Assembly: GCA_910579995.1 (NCBI GenBank)
Contig: CAJTWH010000017.1
Span: forward strand, 1-64,000
Source of the DNA: an uncultured Muribaculaceae bacterium
GTDB lineage: Bacteria > Bacteroidota > Bacteroidia > Bacteroidales > Muribaculaceae
Reading direction: 5' to 3'
DNA length: 64,000 nucleotides
This document shows positions 25,046 through 33,212 of this stretch, in pieces; positions within the stretch are counted from its first letter, which is position 1, and every line of letters begins with the position of its first letter. The position numbers were made by a program, and so were the translations under genes. The notes beneath the pieces were generated by a model. The model was not told the origin of the DNA, did not search any database, and was given only the letters and a program-made list of their open reading frames with translations.

Positions 25046-25197
25046 AACTGAAGTTTCGCAAGCTACACTTATGTCAGGCAAAAAAGAAACAAAGGTAAAA
25101 AGGCAAGATAATAGTCCTGTAATAAAGTAAAATTTGCAAGGTATTTTCTTGCCTGCCACAGGCAATTGCCTTTTTAGCCTTCTTTGCCTATTCAACT
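25046..25197 (+). repeat. Intergenic repeat family R1, copy upstream of bioB
   Basis: About 150 bp, beginning AACTGAAGTTTCGCAAGCTA and ending near TTCAACTTTA, with an inner hairpin TTGCCTGCCACAGGCAA. It is closely alike, in the same direction, to 26338-26492. The rest of the 24854-25353 gap holds no gene that I support, only AT-rich DNA and the bioB promoter. Confidence 0.85.
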
Positions 25198-25299
25198 TTA
25201 TATCACTGCAAAGGTAAAAATAAGCGAAGACAATTCCAAATTTATCTGAGGATTGGTTTTTACAACTTTTTTACAAGTCTGTCACAGCCGACGCCGGTG

Positions 25300-25331
25300 C
25301 TTGCATTTGTCAATTGCATTGCGTAATTTTG
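25300..25331 (+). promoter_or_regulatory. Candidate bioB promoter
   Basis: TAATTTTG at 25324-25331 fits the -7 box; CTTG at 25300-25303, 20 bp ahead, is a three-of-four -33 box. The bioB ATG is 22 bp further on. No BirA-type operator was evident. Confidence 0.5.
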
Positions 25332-25353
25332 CGGTGTAAAAATACGCAATGCA

Positions 25354-26340
25354 ATGACAAAAGAAGAAGAAATAAATCTGGTATCGGCCGCATACCGCGA
25401 GGTGGAAGCCGGCGCCATGCTTGAGGAGGATATACTGTATCGGCTCACCGAGATAGAATCGCCTGAAGCTCTTAAACTTATGCGCGACCACGCTGCTGCT
25501 CTTACACAAAAATTACCGCGCAACTTTGATTCATGCTCTATTGTCAACGCCCGCTCGGGACGTTGCTCGGAAGACTGCAAATGGTGCGCACAGTCGGGGC
25601 ATTTCCATACCGGCTGCAACACCTACGACATCGTTGACCGCGACGAGGCTCTCGCACAGGCGCGCCACAACAGCGCCAACGGAGTCAAGCGTTTCTCTCT
25701 CGTGGCAAGCGGCCGCTCGGTGAAAGGCCGCGCGCTCGATCAGGTATGTGCCATCCTCAAAGAGGCCAAGGAAAGCACCGGCATACACACCTGCGCCTCT
25801 CTCGGCCTGCTCAACAAAGAAGAGCTGGAGAAACTATATGCCTCGGGCGCCCGCCGCTACCACTGCAACCTCGAGACAGCTCCATCATATTTCAGCAGAC
25901 TCTGCACCACCCATACCCACGAAGACAAACTCGCTACCATAGCCGCCGCCCGCGAAGTGGGCTTCAAGATATGCTCCGGCGGCATTATCGGCATGGGCGA
26001 GACGCGCCGTCAGCGCATGGAGCTCGCTATCGTGCTGCGCAAGGCTCAGCCGGTGTCGATACCTATCAATATCCTCTGCCCCATCGCAGGCACTCCACTT
26101 GAGCATACCCCGCTCATCGACGAGGACGAGATTGTGAGGACCGTTGCGATGTTCCGCTTCGCTCATCCCGATGTAGAGCTCCGCTTTGCCGGAGGCCGCG
26201 CCCGGCTGTCGAAAGAGTGTCTGCTCGAATGTCTCAGAGTCGGTATCAACGGCGCTGTGACAGGCGACCTCCTCACCACCACAGGCTCTACCATCGCCTC
26301 CGACAAGGAAATGATTGAGAAAGCCGGTTATATATTTTAA
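25354..26340 (+). CDS. bioB: Biotin synthase
   Basis: 328 residues. The radical SAM motif CxxxCxxC is at Cys71, Cys75 and Cys78 (GRCSEDCKWCAQSGHF, diagnostic of BioB), followed by SLVASGRSVKG, CASLGLL, YHCNLETAPSYF and FRFAHPDVELRFAGGR, all typical. It converts dethiobiotin to biotin by sulfur insertion using a [2Fe-2S] cluster. No other biotin gene is nearby, so the rest of the pathway is elsewhere or dethiobiotin is taken up. It is bracketed by two long direct repeats of family R1; the right one begins within the bioB stop codon. Confidence 0.97.
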   Translation: MTKEEEINLVSAAYREVEAGAMLEEDILYRLTEIESPEALKLMRDHAAALTQKLPRNFDSCSIVNARSGRCSEDCKWCAQSGHFHTGCNTYDIVDRDEALAQARHNSANGVKRFSLVASGRSVKGRALDQVCAILKEAKESTGIHTCASLGLLNKEELEKLYASGARRYHCNLETAPSYFSRLCTTHTHEDKLATIAAAREVGFKICSGGIIGMGETRRQRMELAIVLRKAQPVSIPINILCPIAGTPLEHTPLIDEDEIVRTVAMFRFAHPDVELRFAGGRARLSKECLLECLRVGINGAVTGDLLTTTGSTIASDKEMIEKAGYIF

Positions 26341-26492
26341 CTGAAGTTCCGCAAGCTACACTTCAGTCAGGCAAAAAAGGAAGTAAAGATAAAAAGGCAA
26401 GATAATAGTCTTGTAATTGTGTAATATTTGAAAGGTATTTTCTTGCCTGCCACAGGCAATCGCCTTTTTAACCTTCTTAGCCTGTTCAACTT
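26338..26492 (+). repeat. Intergenic repeat family R1, copy downstream of bioB
   Basis: Matches 25046-25197 nearly throughout, same direction. Its first bases are the bioB stop codon TAA followed by CTGAAGTT. Confidence 0.85.
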
Positions 26493-26528
26493 ACGCTTGC
26501 GAAACTTGAATATTTAAATCCAAACCGT

Positions 26529-27269
26529 ATGTTCCAGCTGACCAACCGATTAATCAAGGAATTCTCGTCGCTCGACGACGCCAAGGGGCGCCGCCGCACG
26601 GGCTTGTTTGTCGCCGAGGGCGCCAAGTGCGTAGGCGAGCTGCTCGGAGCTTTCCATGCCCGCTACATCTTCGCCCTGCCGTCGTGGCTGGCCGAAAACT
26701 CTGCCGAGGCCGATGAGATTATCGAAGCTACACCGGCCATGTTGCGTCAGCTCACACGCCTGCCGTCAACTCCGCCCGTCATAGCCTTTTTCGACCTCCC
26801 GGCAGCAATATCCGACATACCCTCCGAGGGCCTTATCCTCGCCCTCGACCGGGTGCAGGACCCCGGCAATATTGGCACTATCCTGCGCTGCTGCGACTGG
26901 ATGGGAGTCAACACCATAGTGGCCTCCACCGATACCGTAGACTGCTTCAACCCCAAGGCAGTGCAGGCGTCGATGGGAGCATTGGCTCATGTAAGAGTAT
27001 GCTACACCGACCTTTGCGAGTATCTTGCAGGCGTGGAAATGCCTGTCTACGGCACATTCCTCGACGGCGACAACATCTACCGCCAAGCCCTTGGCAGCGA
27101 CGGCGTGATAGTGATGGGCAACGAAGGCCAAGGCATTTCGCCGCAGGTTGAGAAGTTTGTCAACCGACGCCTCTATATCCCACCCTACCCTGCCGACTCA
27201 GTGCACGTAGAAAGCCTCAACGTAGGCATGGCAACGGCAATCACCCTCTCCCAATTCAGAAGCAGATAA
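26529..27269 (+). CDS. SpoU/TrmH-family RNA 2'-O-methyltransferase
   Basis: 246 residues with the three SPOUT motifs: VQDPGNIGTILRCCDWMG (about 107-125), VIVMGNEGQGIS (about 196-207) and VESLNVGMATAITLSQF near the end, which form the trefoil knot that binds S-adenosylmethionine. An N-terminal substrate-binding region (about 1-85) precedes it. It methylates a ribose in tRNA or 23S rRNA; the exact site cannot be told. It lies 36 bp before radA and is likely transcribed with it. Confidence 0.92.
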   Translation: MFQLTNRLIKEFSSLDDAKGRRRTGLFVAEGAKCVGELLGAFHARYIFALPSWLAENSAEADEIIEATPAMLRQLTRLPSTPPVIAFFDLPAAISDIPSEGLILALDRVQDPGNIGTILRCCDWMGVNTIVASTDTVDCFNPKAVQASMGALAHVRVCYTDLCEYLAGVEMPVYGTFLDGDNIYRQALGSDGVIVMGNEGQGISPQVEKFVNRRLYIPPYPADSVHVESLNVGMATAITLSQFRSR

Positions 27270-27271
27270 TC

Positions 27272-27297
27272 CGAGTTTCGCATGCGAAACTTAAACC
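27272..27297. repeat. Short GTTTCGC palindrome
   Basis: GAGTTTCGCATGCGAAACTT is a near-perfect palindrome, the same end motif seen in families R1 and R2 and at 33189-33210. Confidence 0.45.
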
Positions 27298-27305
27298 GAT
27301 AAGAT

Positions 27306-28676
27306 ATGGCAAAGAAAGCGATGAAGACAATGTGGTTCTGCACCTCTTGCGGCGCCGACTCGCCCAAATGGGCCGGCAAATGCCCTGCCTGCGGAGCTTG
27401 GAACACTATGGTTGAAGAAAAAGTAGGGCCGGCAACGCCTTCATCTGCCGTGCCTCTGTCTTCCAAAGGCCGCTCCAAGCCACAGCCCGTCAATGCCATA
27501 GAAGCCGTCGACGAGCCGAGGATACACATGCCCTCCGAAGAGCTCAACCGCGTGCTCGGCGGCGGACTCGTCAAAGGCTCGATAGTGCTTCTCGGCGGCG
27601 AGCCGGGCATAGGCAAATCCACATTGGTGCTCCAGAATCTGCTTGCCATACGCAACCGCCGGATTCTCTACGTCTCCGGCGAAGAAAGCGCTACACAGCT
27701 AAAACTACGCGCCGACCGCATTGGCCGGGGCAGTGACAATGTATTCATCGTCTGCGAGACCTCGCTTGAGAATATCTTCGCACATATCGAAGAGATTGAG
27801 CCCGAGATACTTGTAGTCGACTCAATCCAGACTATCGCCACCGAGACCCTCGACTCGAGTGCCGGCAGCGTGGGGCAGGTGCGCGAGTGCGCCGCAGCCC
27901 TGCTCAAATTTGCCAAAGATTCGGGTGTGCCTGTGCTTCTGATCGGCCATATCAATAAAGAGGGTACACTTGCCGGCCCCAAGGTGCTGGAGCATATCGT
28001 CGACGCCGTGCTGCAGTTCGAGGGCGACCGCCAGTATATGTACCGACTCCTCCGCGCCATCAAAAACCGCTTCGGCAGCACATCAGAAATCGGTATCTAC
28101 GAAATGGTGCAGCGCGGTCTGCGCGAGGTAGCCAACCCGTCGGAAATGCTCATGAGCCACGGCGGCGAGGAGCTGTCGGGAGTTGCCGTAGGTGTCACTC
28201 TCGAGGGCATACGCCCGTTCCTGATTGAGATTCAGGCTCTTGTAAGCTCGGCGGCATACGGCACACCGCAGCGCTCCGTCACCGGCTTCGACGGCAAGCG
28301 CGTCAACATGCTGCTTGCCGTGCTTGAAAAGCGCGTCGGATTCAAGCTCGGCGCCAAGGACGTGTTTCTCAACGTCGCCGGCGGCATTAAGGTCAACGAC
28401 CCCGCCCTCGACCTCGCCGTGATAGCAGCCATACTGTCGAGCAACGTCGACATGGTGATACCGCGCGGATGGTGCATGACCGGCGAGGTTGGCCTCACCG
28501 GAGAAATAAGACCGGTGACACGCATAGAACAGCGTATCACCGAGGCTCAGAAATTAGGTATGACAGATATTTTGATTCCGGAGGGCAATCTCAAAGGCTT
28601 CGACACATCGAAGCTCTCGATCCGTATCCATCAGGTATCGAAAGTTGCCGACGCCTTCCGCGAACTTTTCGGATAA
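27306..28676 (+). CDS. radA: DNA repair protein RadA
   Basis: 456 residues, normal length. A four-cysteine zinc finger is at Cys12, Cys15, Cys26 and Cys29. The Walker A motif GEPGIGKST is at about 98-106, with ILVVDSIQTI as Walker B. The RadA-specific KNRFG motif appears (AIKNRFGSTSEIG, about 257). The C-terminal third is the Lon protease-like domain (NVAGGIKVNDPALDLAVIAAILS). RadA is an ATPase that drives branch migration of recombination intermediates alongside RecA. Preceded by the methyltransferase gene; the downstream membrane gene reads the other way. Confidence 0.97.
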   Translation: MAKKAMKTMWFCTSCGADSPKWAGKCPACGAWNTMVEEKVGPATPSSAVPLSSKGRSKPQPVNAIEAVDEPRIHMPSEELNRVLGGGLVKGSIVLLGGEPGIGKSTLVLQNLLAIRNRRILYVSGEESATQLKLRADRIGRGSDNVFIVCETSLENIFAHIEEIEPEILVVDSIQTIATETLDSSAGSVGQVRECAAALLKFAKDSGVPVLLIGHINKEGTLAGPKVLEHIVDAVLQFEGDRQYMYRLLRAIKNRFGSTSEIGIYEMVQRGLREVANPSEMLMSHGGEELSGVAVGVTLEGIRPFLIEIQALVSSAAYGTPQRSVTGFDGKRVNMLLAVLEKRVGFKLGAKDVFLNVAGGIKVNDPALDLAVIAAILSSNVDMVIPRGWCMTGEVGLTGEIRPVTRIEQRITEAQKLGMTDILIPEGNLKGFDTSKLSIRIHQVSKVADAFRELFG

Positions 28677-28677
28677 T

Positions 28678-28983
28678 CTATTCCTCTTTTTTGCGGAAAT
28701 AGGCGATAAGACCTCCTACCACCCACATCATCAGTGCGGCCGAGAACACTGCCGCAAGAATCGACACGAGGAAGTGCTGCATGGCAGTATTGCCCAGATA
28801 TTGCGTCGACAGATAGCCGCCTATCACTGCCGACACCGCTCCTATTATGATATCAAACCATAGCGAGCGGCGGCCGCCGGTGAAGCGCGAGGCTATTATC
28901 GCGCACAAAGCTCCGATGAGCACCCACACAAGCCATATCAGCCATCCTGTGACCGCAGGGCTTAGCATAAACAAAGTTTCCAT
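28678..28983 (-). CDS. GlsB/YeaQ-type small membrane protein
   Basis: 101 residues with three predicted membrane helices (about 8-30, 42-62 and 68-93) and the glycine-rich GALCAIIASRFTGG and GAVSAVIGGYLS segments of the GlsB/YeaQ/YmgE transglycosylase-associated family, often induced by stress. It converges on radA with its stop 1-2 bp from the radA stop. The next gene upstream, a 57-residue membrane protein, is 13 bp away, so they are likely one unit. Confidence 0.75.
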   Translation of the reverse strand: METLFMLSPAVTGWLIWLVWVLIGALCAIIASRFTGGRRSLWFDIIIGAVSAVIGGYLSTQYLGNTAMQHFLVSILAAVFSAALMMWVVGGLIAYFRKKEE

Positions 28984-28996
28984 AGTGCTTAATTTT

Positions 28997-29170
28997 TCAC
29001 CCTACCGGGTATTTTACTATATAAGGAGCGATATAGGCTGCCACATCGGTGTTGCCGGTAAGATCGGCGAATGTGAGCCAGATGATAAGCAATATGATAA
29101 GGAATATGGCGAGGATAGCGACCCATACAGGGGTGCGGCTCTTTTTCTTGCTGCTGTTGTAGTTTGACAT
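28997..29170 (-). CDS. 57-residue single-span membrane protein
   Basis: MSNYNSSKKKSRTPVWVAIL begins a 57-residue protein with a positively charged N-terminus and one hydrophobic helix (about 14-35, VWVAILAIFLIILLIIWLTF). It ends IVKYPVG. The stop is TGA at 28997. It is 13 bp upstream of the GlsB-like gene and reads the same way. Not recognised; the Lys-rich lead and single span resemble small stress-associated membrane proteins. Coding status is supported by the fit of a typical topology. Confidence 0.65.
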   Translation of the reverse strand: MSNYNSSKKKSRTPVWVAILAIFLIILLIIWLTFADLTGNTDVAAYIAPYIVKYPVG

Positions 29171-29259
29171 ATCGGTAATGTTTATTGTTAGTTGAAACTT
29201 GAGTATCTATATTTCAAACACTCCTGAGCGCCGATAGTTTAAATAGAGCATAAAAATTC

Positions 29260-29342
29260 AAGTTTCGCAAGTTGCCTTGCAACTTGAAAACTTGAGGTTT
29301 AAAGCGCCTTTGGCGCAGTTTATCAAGTTTAGAAAGTTTACA
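29260..29342 (-). repeat. Intergenic repeat family R2, inverted copy
   Basis: CAAGTTTCGCAAGTTGCCTT and following sequence, including the AAGCGCCTTTGGCGC hairpin, matches the reverse complement of 55225-55287. Confidence 0.75.
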
Positions 29343-29358
29343 TTTACCAAGATTTCAA

Positions 29359-29430
29359 GACTATTATCTTGCCTTTTTACCTTTATTTCTTTTTTTGCCT
29401 GACTGAAGTGTAGCTTGCGAAACTTCAGTA
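29359..29430 (-). repeat. Intergenic repeat family R1, inverted partial copy
   Basis: On the minus strand it starts ACTGAAGTTTCGCAAGCTAC and runs to AGGCAAGATAATAGTCTTG, as in the two copies around bioB, but stops after about 70 bp. It abuts R2 at 29260-29342 and lies just ahead of the pta promoter. Confidence 0.8.
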
Positions 29431-29439
29431 AAAATAAAT

Positions 29440-29470
29440 TTTGCATTGCCCTCACTTATTCGTATATTTG
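29440..29470 (+). promoter_or_regulatory. pta-ackA promoter (repeated promoter module)
   Basis: TTTG at 29440-29443, 19 bp, TATATTTG at 29463-29470. The sequence from about 29433 through the following GCA is the same as the promoter at 21437-21467 except for about two bases. Transcription would start near 29476. Confidence 0.88.
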
Positions 29471-29509
29471 CAGGAGAAAAACACTGCAATCAAACTAACA
29501 TACCATATC

Positions 29510-30523
29510 ATGAACCTAATCGAACATCTTACAGCCAATGCACGTGCCGACCGTCAGCGCATTGTGCTTCCCGAAGGTCTCGAACCCCGCACCCTTACTG
29601 CCGCCGACCGTATCATAGCCGACGGCCTCGCCGACATCATCCTCATCGGTTGTCCTAATGACATCATGAACATGGCTTCCGAGCTCCACCTCACAAACAT
29701 CGACAAGGCCACCATCGTTGACCCCGCCGACGAAAAAGTAATCGACAAATACGCTCCCCTATTCTATGCCCTCCGCAAGTCGAAAGGTATCACTATGGAA
29801 GAAGCCCGCCTCACCACCGCCAACCCCCTCTACCTTGGCTGCCTTATGGTCAAGGCCGGCGACGCCGACGGTCAGGTTGCCGGTGCGATGAACACCACCG
29901 GCAATGTGCTCCGCGCTGCTTTCCAAGTTATCAAGACTATGCCCGGCATTAATGTGGTATCAGGTGCTTTCGTCATGCTTCTCCCCGAAGGTTCGAAATA
30001 TGGCACCAACGACATCCTCATCTTCGCCGACTGCGCCGTTGTGCCCAACCCCAATGCCGAAGAGCTCGCCCAGATTGCCGTTGCCTCGGCCAAGACAGCA
30101 CGCGACATCGCCGGCATTGAGCCCCGCGTAGCTATCCTGTCGTTCTCTACCAAAGGTTCTGCCAAGAGCGAGCAGGTCGACAAAGTCATCTCTGCCACCG
30201 AAATCGCACATCAGCTCGCCCCCGAGCTCATCCTCGACGGCGAACTTCAGGCCGACGCCGCCCTCGTGCCCTCTGTAGCCACAGCAAAAGCTCCCAACAG
30301 CCCCCTCAGCGGCCGCGCCAACGTGCTCGTGTTCCCCAACCTCGAGGTGGGCAACATCGCCTACAAACTCGTGCAGCGTCTCGGCGGCGTGCAGGCTGTA
30401 GGCCCCGTGCTCCAAGGCCTCGCAGCTCCCGTCAACGACCTCAGCCGCGGTTGCTTCCCCGAAGACATCTACAAGACTATCATCATCACTTGCAATCAGG
30501 CAATCGGTGCCAAGAAAAAATAA
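29510..30523 (+). CDS. pta: Phosphate acetyltransferase
   Basis: 337 residues from MNLIEHLTANARADRQRIVL. The upstream in-frame ATG at 29441 lies inside the promoter, so 29510 is preferred. Conserved Pta blocks are seen: LPEGLEPRTLTAA, VSGAFVMLLP, FADCAVVPNPNAEELAQIA, ARVAILSFSTKGSAK-like (PRVAILSFSTKGS), ELQADAALVP and VFPNLEVGNIAYKLVQRLGG. It exchanges acetyl-CoA and acetyl phosphate, and with AckA yields acetate and ATP, a main fermentation route. The gap to ackA is 6 bp. Confidence 0.96.
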   Translation: MNLIEHLTANARADRQRIVLPEGLEPRTLTAADRIIADGLADIILIGCPNDIMNMASELHLTNIDKATIVDPADEKVIDKYAPLFYALRKSKGITMEEARLTTANPLYLGCLMVKAGDADGQVAGAMNTTGNVLRAAFQVIKTMPGINVVSGAFVMLLPEGSKYGTNDILIFADCAVVPNPNAEELAQIAVASAKTARDIAGIEPRVAILSFSTKGSAKSEQVDKVISATEIAHQLAPELILDGELQADAALVPSVATAKAPNSPLSGRANVLVFPNLEVGNIAYKLVQRLGGVQAVGPVLQGLAAPVNDLSRGCFPEDIYKTIIITCNQAIGAKKK

Positions 30524-30529
30524 AAGGCT

Positions 30530-31732
30530 ATGAAAATCCTCGTTCTCAACTCGGGCAGCAGCTCGGTAAAATATAAGCTCATCGACCTCGAAGGCGGCAA
30601 AGACGCCACTCTCGCCGAAGGCGGTGTAGAGAAAATCGGTCTTCCCGGCGGTTTCCTCAAATACAAGAAAGCCGACGGTAGCAAAGCTATCGACGAACTG
30701 GGCGAAATCAACCATCTTCAGGCCATCAAGGCCATCCTCGCAAAACTCACCGACCCCACCGACGGCTGCATTAAGTCGTACGACGAAATCGAGGCCGTAG
30801 GCCACCGTGTAGTCCACGGCGGTGAGAAATTCAGCGAGAGCGTGCTCATCGACGACGCCGTAAAGGCAAAAATCCGCGAATGCTACGATATCGCACCCCT
30901 CCACAACCCCGCCAACATGACCGGTATAGACGCCATCACAGAGCTCATGCCCAACGTGCCGCAGGTAGGCGTATTCGACACTGCATTCCACCAGACCATG
31001 CCCGCCAAGGCATATATGTATGCCCTTCCCTATAAATATTATACCGAAGACGGCGTGCGCCGCTACGGCTTCCACGGCACAAGCCACCGCTATGTGAGCG
31101 GCCGCGTGTGCGAATTCCTCGGCGTGGACATCAACAAACAGCGCATTATCACCTGCCATATCGGCAACGGTGCGTCGATGGCTGCTGTCGTCAACGGCAA
31201 ATGTATCGACACATCGATGGGTCTCACCCCCGTGGAAGGCCTCATGATGGGCACCCGTGTGGGCGACGTCGACCCCGGTGCGCTCACATTCCTCATGACA
31301 AAGCACGGCCTCTCTGCCGAAGAGCTCCAGAAGATGATCAACAAAGAGAGCGGTGTTCTCGGCGTGAGCGGCGTCAGCAGCGACATGCGCGAAATCGACG
31401 CTGCCATCGAAGCAGGCAACGAGCGCGCCCGCCTCGCCCTTGACATGTATATGCTCCGTATCACCAAATATATCGGTGCTTACGCAGCTGAGATGGGCGG
31501 CGTAGACATCATCGTATTCACCGGCGGCGTAGGCGAGAATCAGGCTCAGCTCCGCGAGGAAGTATGCTCTACACTCGGCTTCATGGGCGTGGAAATCAAC
31601 AAGGAAGTCAACGCACGCACCCGCGGCACAGAGGCTGTGATCTCATCGGCAGACTCTCGCGTGAAAGTATGCGTGATCCCCACCGACGAAGAGCTCACAA
31701 TCGCCCGCGACACCATGGCGCTTGTAAAATAA
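30530..31732 (+). CDS. ackA: Acetate kinase
   Basis: 400 residues, normal length. The N-terminal VLNSGSSSVKYKL, the HRVVHGGEKF segment, FDTAFHQTMP, YGFHGTSHRYV, HIGNGASM, GLMMGTRVGDVDPG and the C-terminal FTGGVGENQAQLRE are the acetate kinase signatures, including the ATP phosphate-binding and catalytic residues. It makes ATP from acetyl phosphate. It is the second gene of the pta-ackA operon and is followed by a clear terminator. Confidence 0.98.
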   Translation: MKILVLNSGSSSVKYKLIDLEGGKDATLAEGGVEKIGLPGGFLKYKKADGSKAIDELGEINHLQAIKAILAKLTDPTDGCIKSYDEIEAVGHRVVHGGEKFSESVLIDDAVKAKIRECYDIAPLHNPANMTGIDAITELMPNVPQVGVFDTAFHQTMPAKAYMYALPYKYYTEDGVRRYGFHGTSHRYVSGRVCEFLGVDINKQRIITCHIGNGASMAAVVNGKCIDTSMGLTPVEGLMMGTRVGDVDPGALTFLMTKHGLSAEELQKMINKESGVLGVSGVSSDMREIDAAIEAGNERARLALDMYMLRITKYIGAYAAEMGGVDIIVFTGGVGENQAQLREEVCSTLGFMGVEINKEVNARTRGTEAVISSADSRVKVCVIPTDEELTIARDTMALVK

Positions 31733-31756
31733 CCCCAACCTGACGAATTTATTAAA

Positions 31757-31792
31757 AAAGGAAGCAGACACCAAGCGGCGTTTGCTTCCTTT
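31757..31792 (+). terminator. Terminator of pta-ackA
   Basis: AAAGGAAGC and GCTTCCTTT pair in a 9-bp stem extended with weaker pairs, flanked by A and T runs, 25 bp after the ackA stop. Confidence 0.8.
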
Positions 31793-31854
31793 ATATCTCT
31801 TGAATATGCGTTTTTCGCAATCAAGGGAATGAATTAAATATCTTTTAAGACTTT

Positions 31855-33018
31855 ATGGCTCCAAGTTCCATTAACATTCAGTCGCTTGAACAACAATTCT
31901 CTGAATTGTTGTCTATAATCAACTATCACAGAAGCCTTGCCTCCCGGGCAGTAAACGAACAACAACTTCACATGGCATGGAATGTAGGAGCATACGTATC
32001 CAATAAGCTAAAAACAGAGCAATGGGGAAGTAAAGTTGTGACACAGTTTGCCGAATTTGCGAAAGTATACGCACCCGATCTAAAGGGTTTCAGTCGCAGA
32101 AACATCTATAATATGGTGATGTTCTATGAAGAATATACTTCTCCTTCATTCATTGCCACAATTCAAACATTTCTACCCGAATCATTTGTGCAGTCAGCAA
32201 CTGCACAAATTCAGCCGGCTATGTCAGATATAGATAGTTCAACCATGGCAACTATGAAATTTCCAACAACACTAATGCCATGCACTTCTTCAATTCCTGA
32301 ATTTTTAACCCTCACATCATTCACAAACCACATAGCCATACTGAATCAATGCAGGACATCCGAACAGCGCCTGTTCTATATTCTCTACTCCCATAGAGAA
32401 CGATTGAAAGTTAAAGAATTACAGCGATCCATAAGCAACGACACATACTCCACTTTGTTAGGTTCGAAACACAACTTATCAAAAGGTATGATAGACACAT
32501 ATCCAAATTCGCCTGTTCTTTTCAAAGATACTGCTTTCATCGATTTCCTCGGACTCCCTCAAAAGCACTCCGAAAAAAAACTGCGAAAGGCATTAGTCGA
32601 ACACATGAAGCAGTTTATCCTCGAACTCGGCAAAGACTTTCTTTTTGTCGACCAAGAATATACTCTTGAAGTCGGGTCTTCTGTGTTTAAAGCAGATCTG
32701 CTCTTTTTTCACCGTGGACTTCAAGCCCTTGTTGCCGTTGAACTTAAGCGCCACAAATTTCACCCTAAAGATTTGGGACAGTTGGAGTTTTACCTCGAAG
32801 CTCTTGACCGTGATGTAAAACGTAGCAACGAGAATCCTTCAATCGGAATACTGCTATGTCCGGAAGCGGATAAAACCGTTGTGGAATATACCATGAGCCG
32901 CAGCATGAGTCCTACCATGGTAGCAGAATACAAACGCCAGCTTATTCCTAAGGAAAAGATGCAGACACTTCTTCAAGAATACTGCGACTTAGTTAAAGTT
33001 GAAGACTGCAATATTTAA
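31855..33018 (+). CDS. DUF1016/YhcG-type PDDEXK nuclease
   Basis: 387 residues. The N-terminal half (QFSELLSIINYHRSLASRAV, WNVGAYVSNKL) fits the DUF1016 N-terminal winged-helix region. The C-terminal half holds the PD-(D/E)xK nuclease core: KADLLFFHRGLQALVAVELKRHKFHPKDLGQLEFYL gives Asp, then Glu-x-Lys and the downstream Gln. Members occur beside type I restriction systems and as free-standing genes, and may process DNA. Here it stands alone, with AT-rich composition relative to core genes. Between 31793 and 31854 no clear promoter was seen. It might be a recently gained defence-type gene; this is inference. Confidence 0.85.
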   Translation: MAPSSINIQSLEQQFSELLSIINYHRSLASRAVNEQQLHMAWNVGAYVSNKLKTEQWGSKVVTQFAEFAKVYAPDLKGFSRRNIYNMVMFYEEYTSPSFIATIQTFLPESFVQSATAQIQPAMSDIDSSTMATMKFPTTLMPCTSSIPEFLTLTSFTNHIAILNQCRTSEQRLFYILYSHRERLKVKELQRSISNDTYSTLLGSKHNLSKGMIDTYPNSPVLFKDTAFIDFLGLPQKHSEKKLRKALVEHMKQFILELGKDFLFVDQEYTLEVGSSVFKADLLFFHRGLQALVAVELKRHKFHPKDLGQLEFYLEALDRDVKRSNENPSIGILLCPEADKTVVEYTMSRSMSPTMVAEYKRQLIPKEKMQTLLQEYCDLVKVEDCNI

Positions 33019-33057
33019 TAACATCAATTCTGCCCCGCACGATTTTCATCCAAAAAA

Positions 33058-33086
33058 AGCGGCAGGGCCGGAGGGCCGCTGCCGCT
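33058..33086 (-). terminator. Probable terminator downstream of pfp
   Basis: AGCGGCAG and CTGCCGCT pair in an 8-bp stem with extra inner GC pairs. An A7 run on the plus strand gives a U-run after the stem on the minus strand, so it should end leftward transcription from pfp, about 127 bp past its stop. Confidence 0.55.
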
Positions 33087-33188
33087 GCAAGCTGAATTTG
33101 GAAGTGAATAATCGGGTATTTCAACCCGTATTTATCATTATGTCTAAAAAGTTTTCAGCAATATATACCTGAACTTCTTAAACCTATC

Positions 33189-33210
33189 ACAGTTTCGCCT
33201 GCGAAACTGT
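33189..33210. repeat. Short GTTTCGC palindrome
   Basis: CAGTTTCGCCTGCGAAACTG is a near-perfect palindrome ending 3 bp from the pfp stop. It carries the same GTTTCGC..GCGAAAC motif as R1/R2 ends. Confidence 0.45.
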
Positions 33211-33212
33211 GA

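Noticed and set aside
24911..25195. 94-residue minus-strand frame before bioB
   Set aside because: Its first half is coded by the R1 repeat and the rest has no conserved feature, so a gene is not supported.
29960..31306. 448-residue minus-strand frame through pta and ackA
   Set aside because: Antisense to two certain genes, rich in Val/Gly/Cys/His as antisense shadows are.
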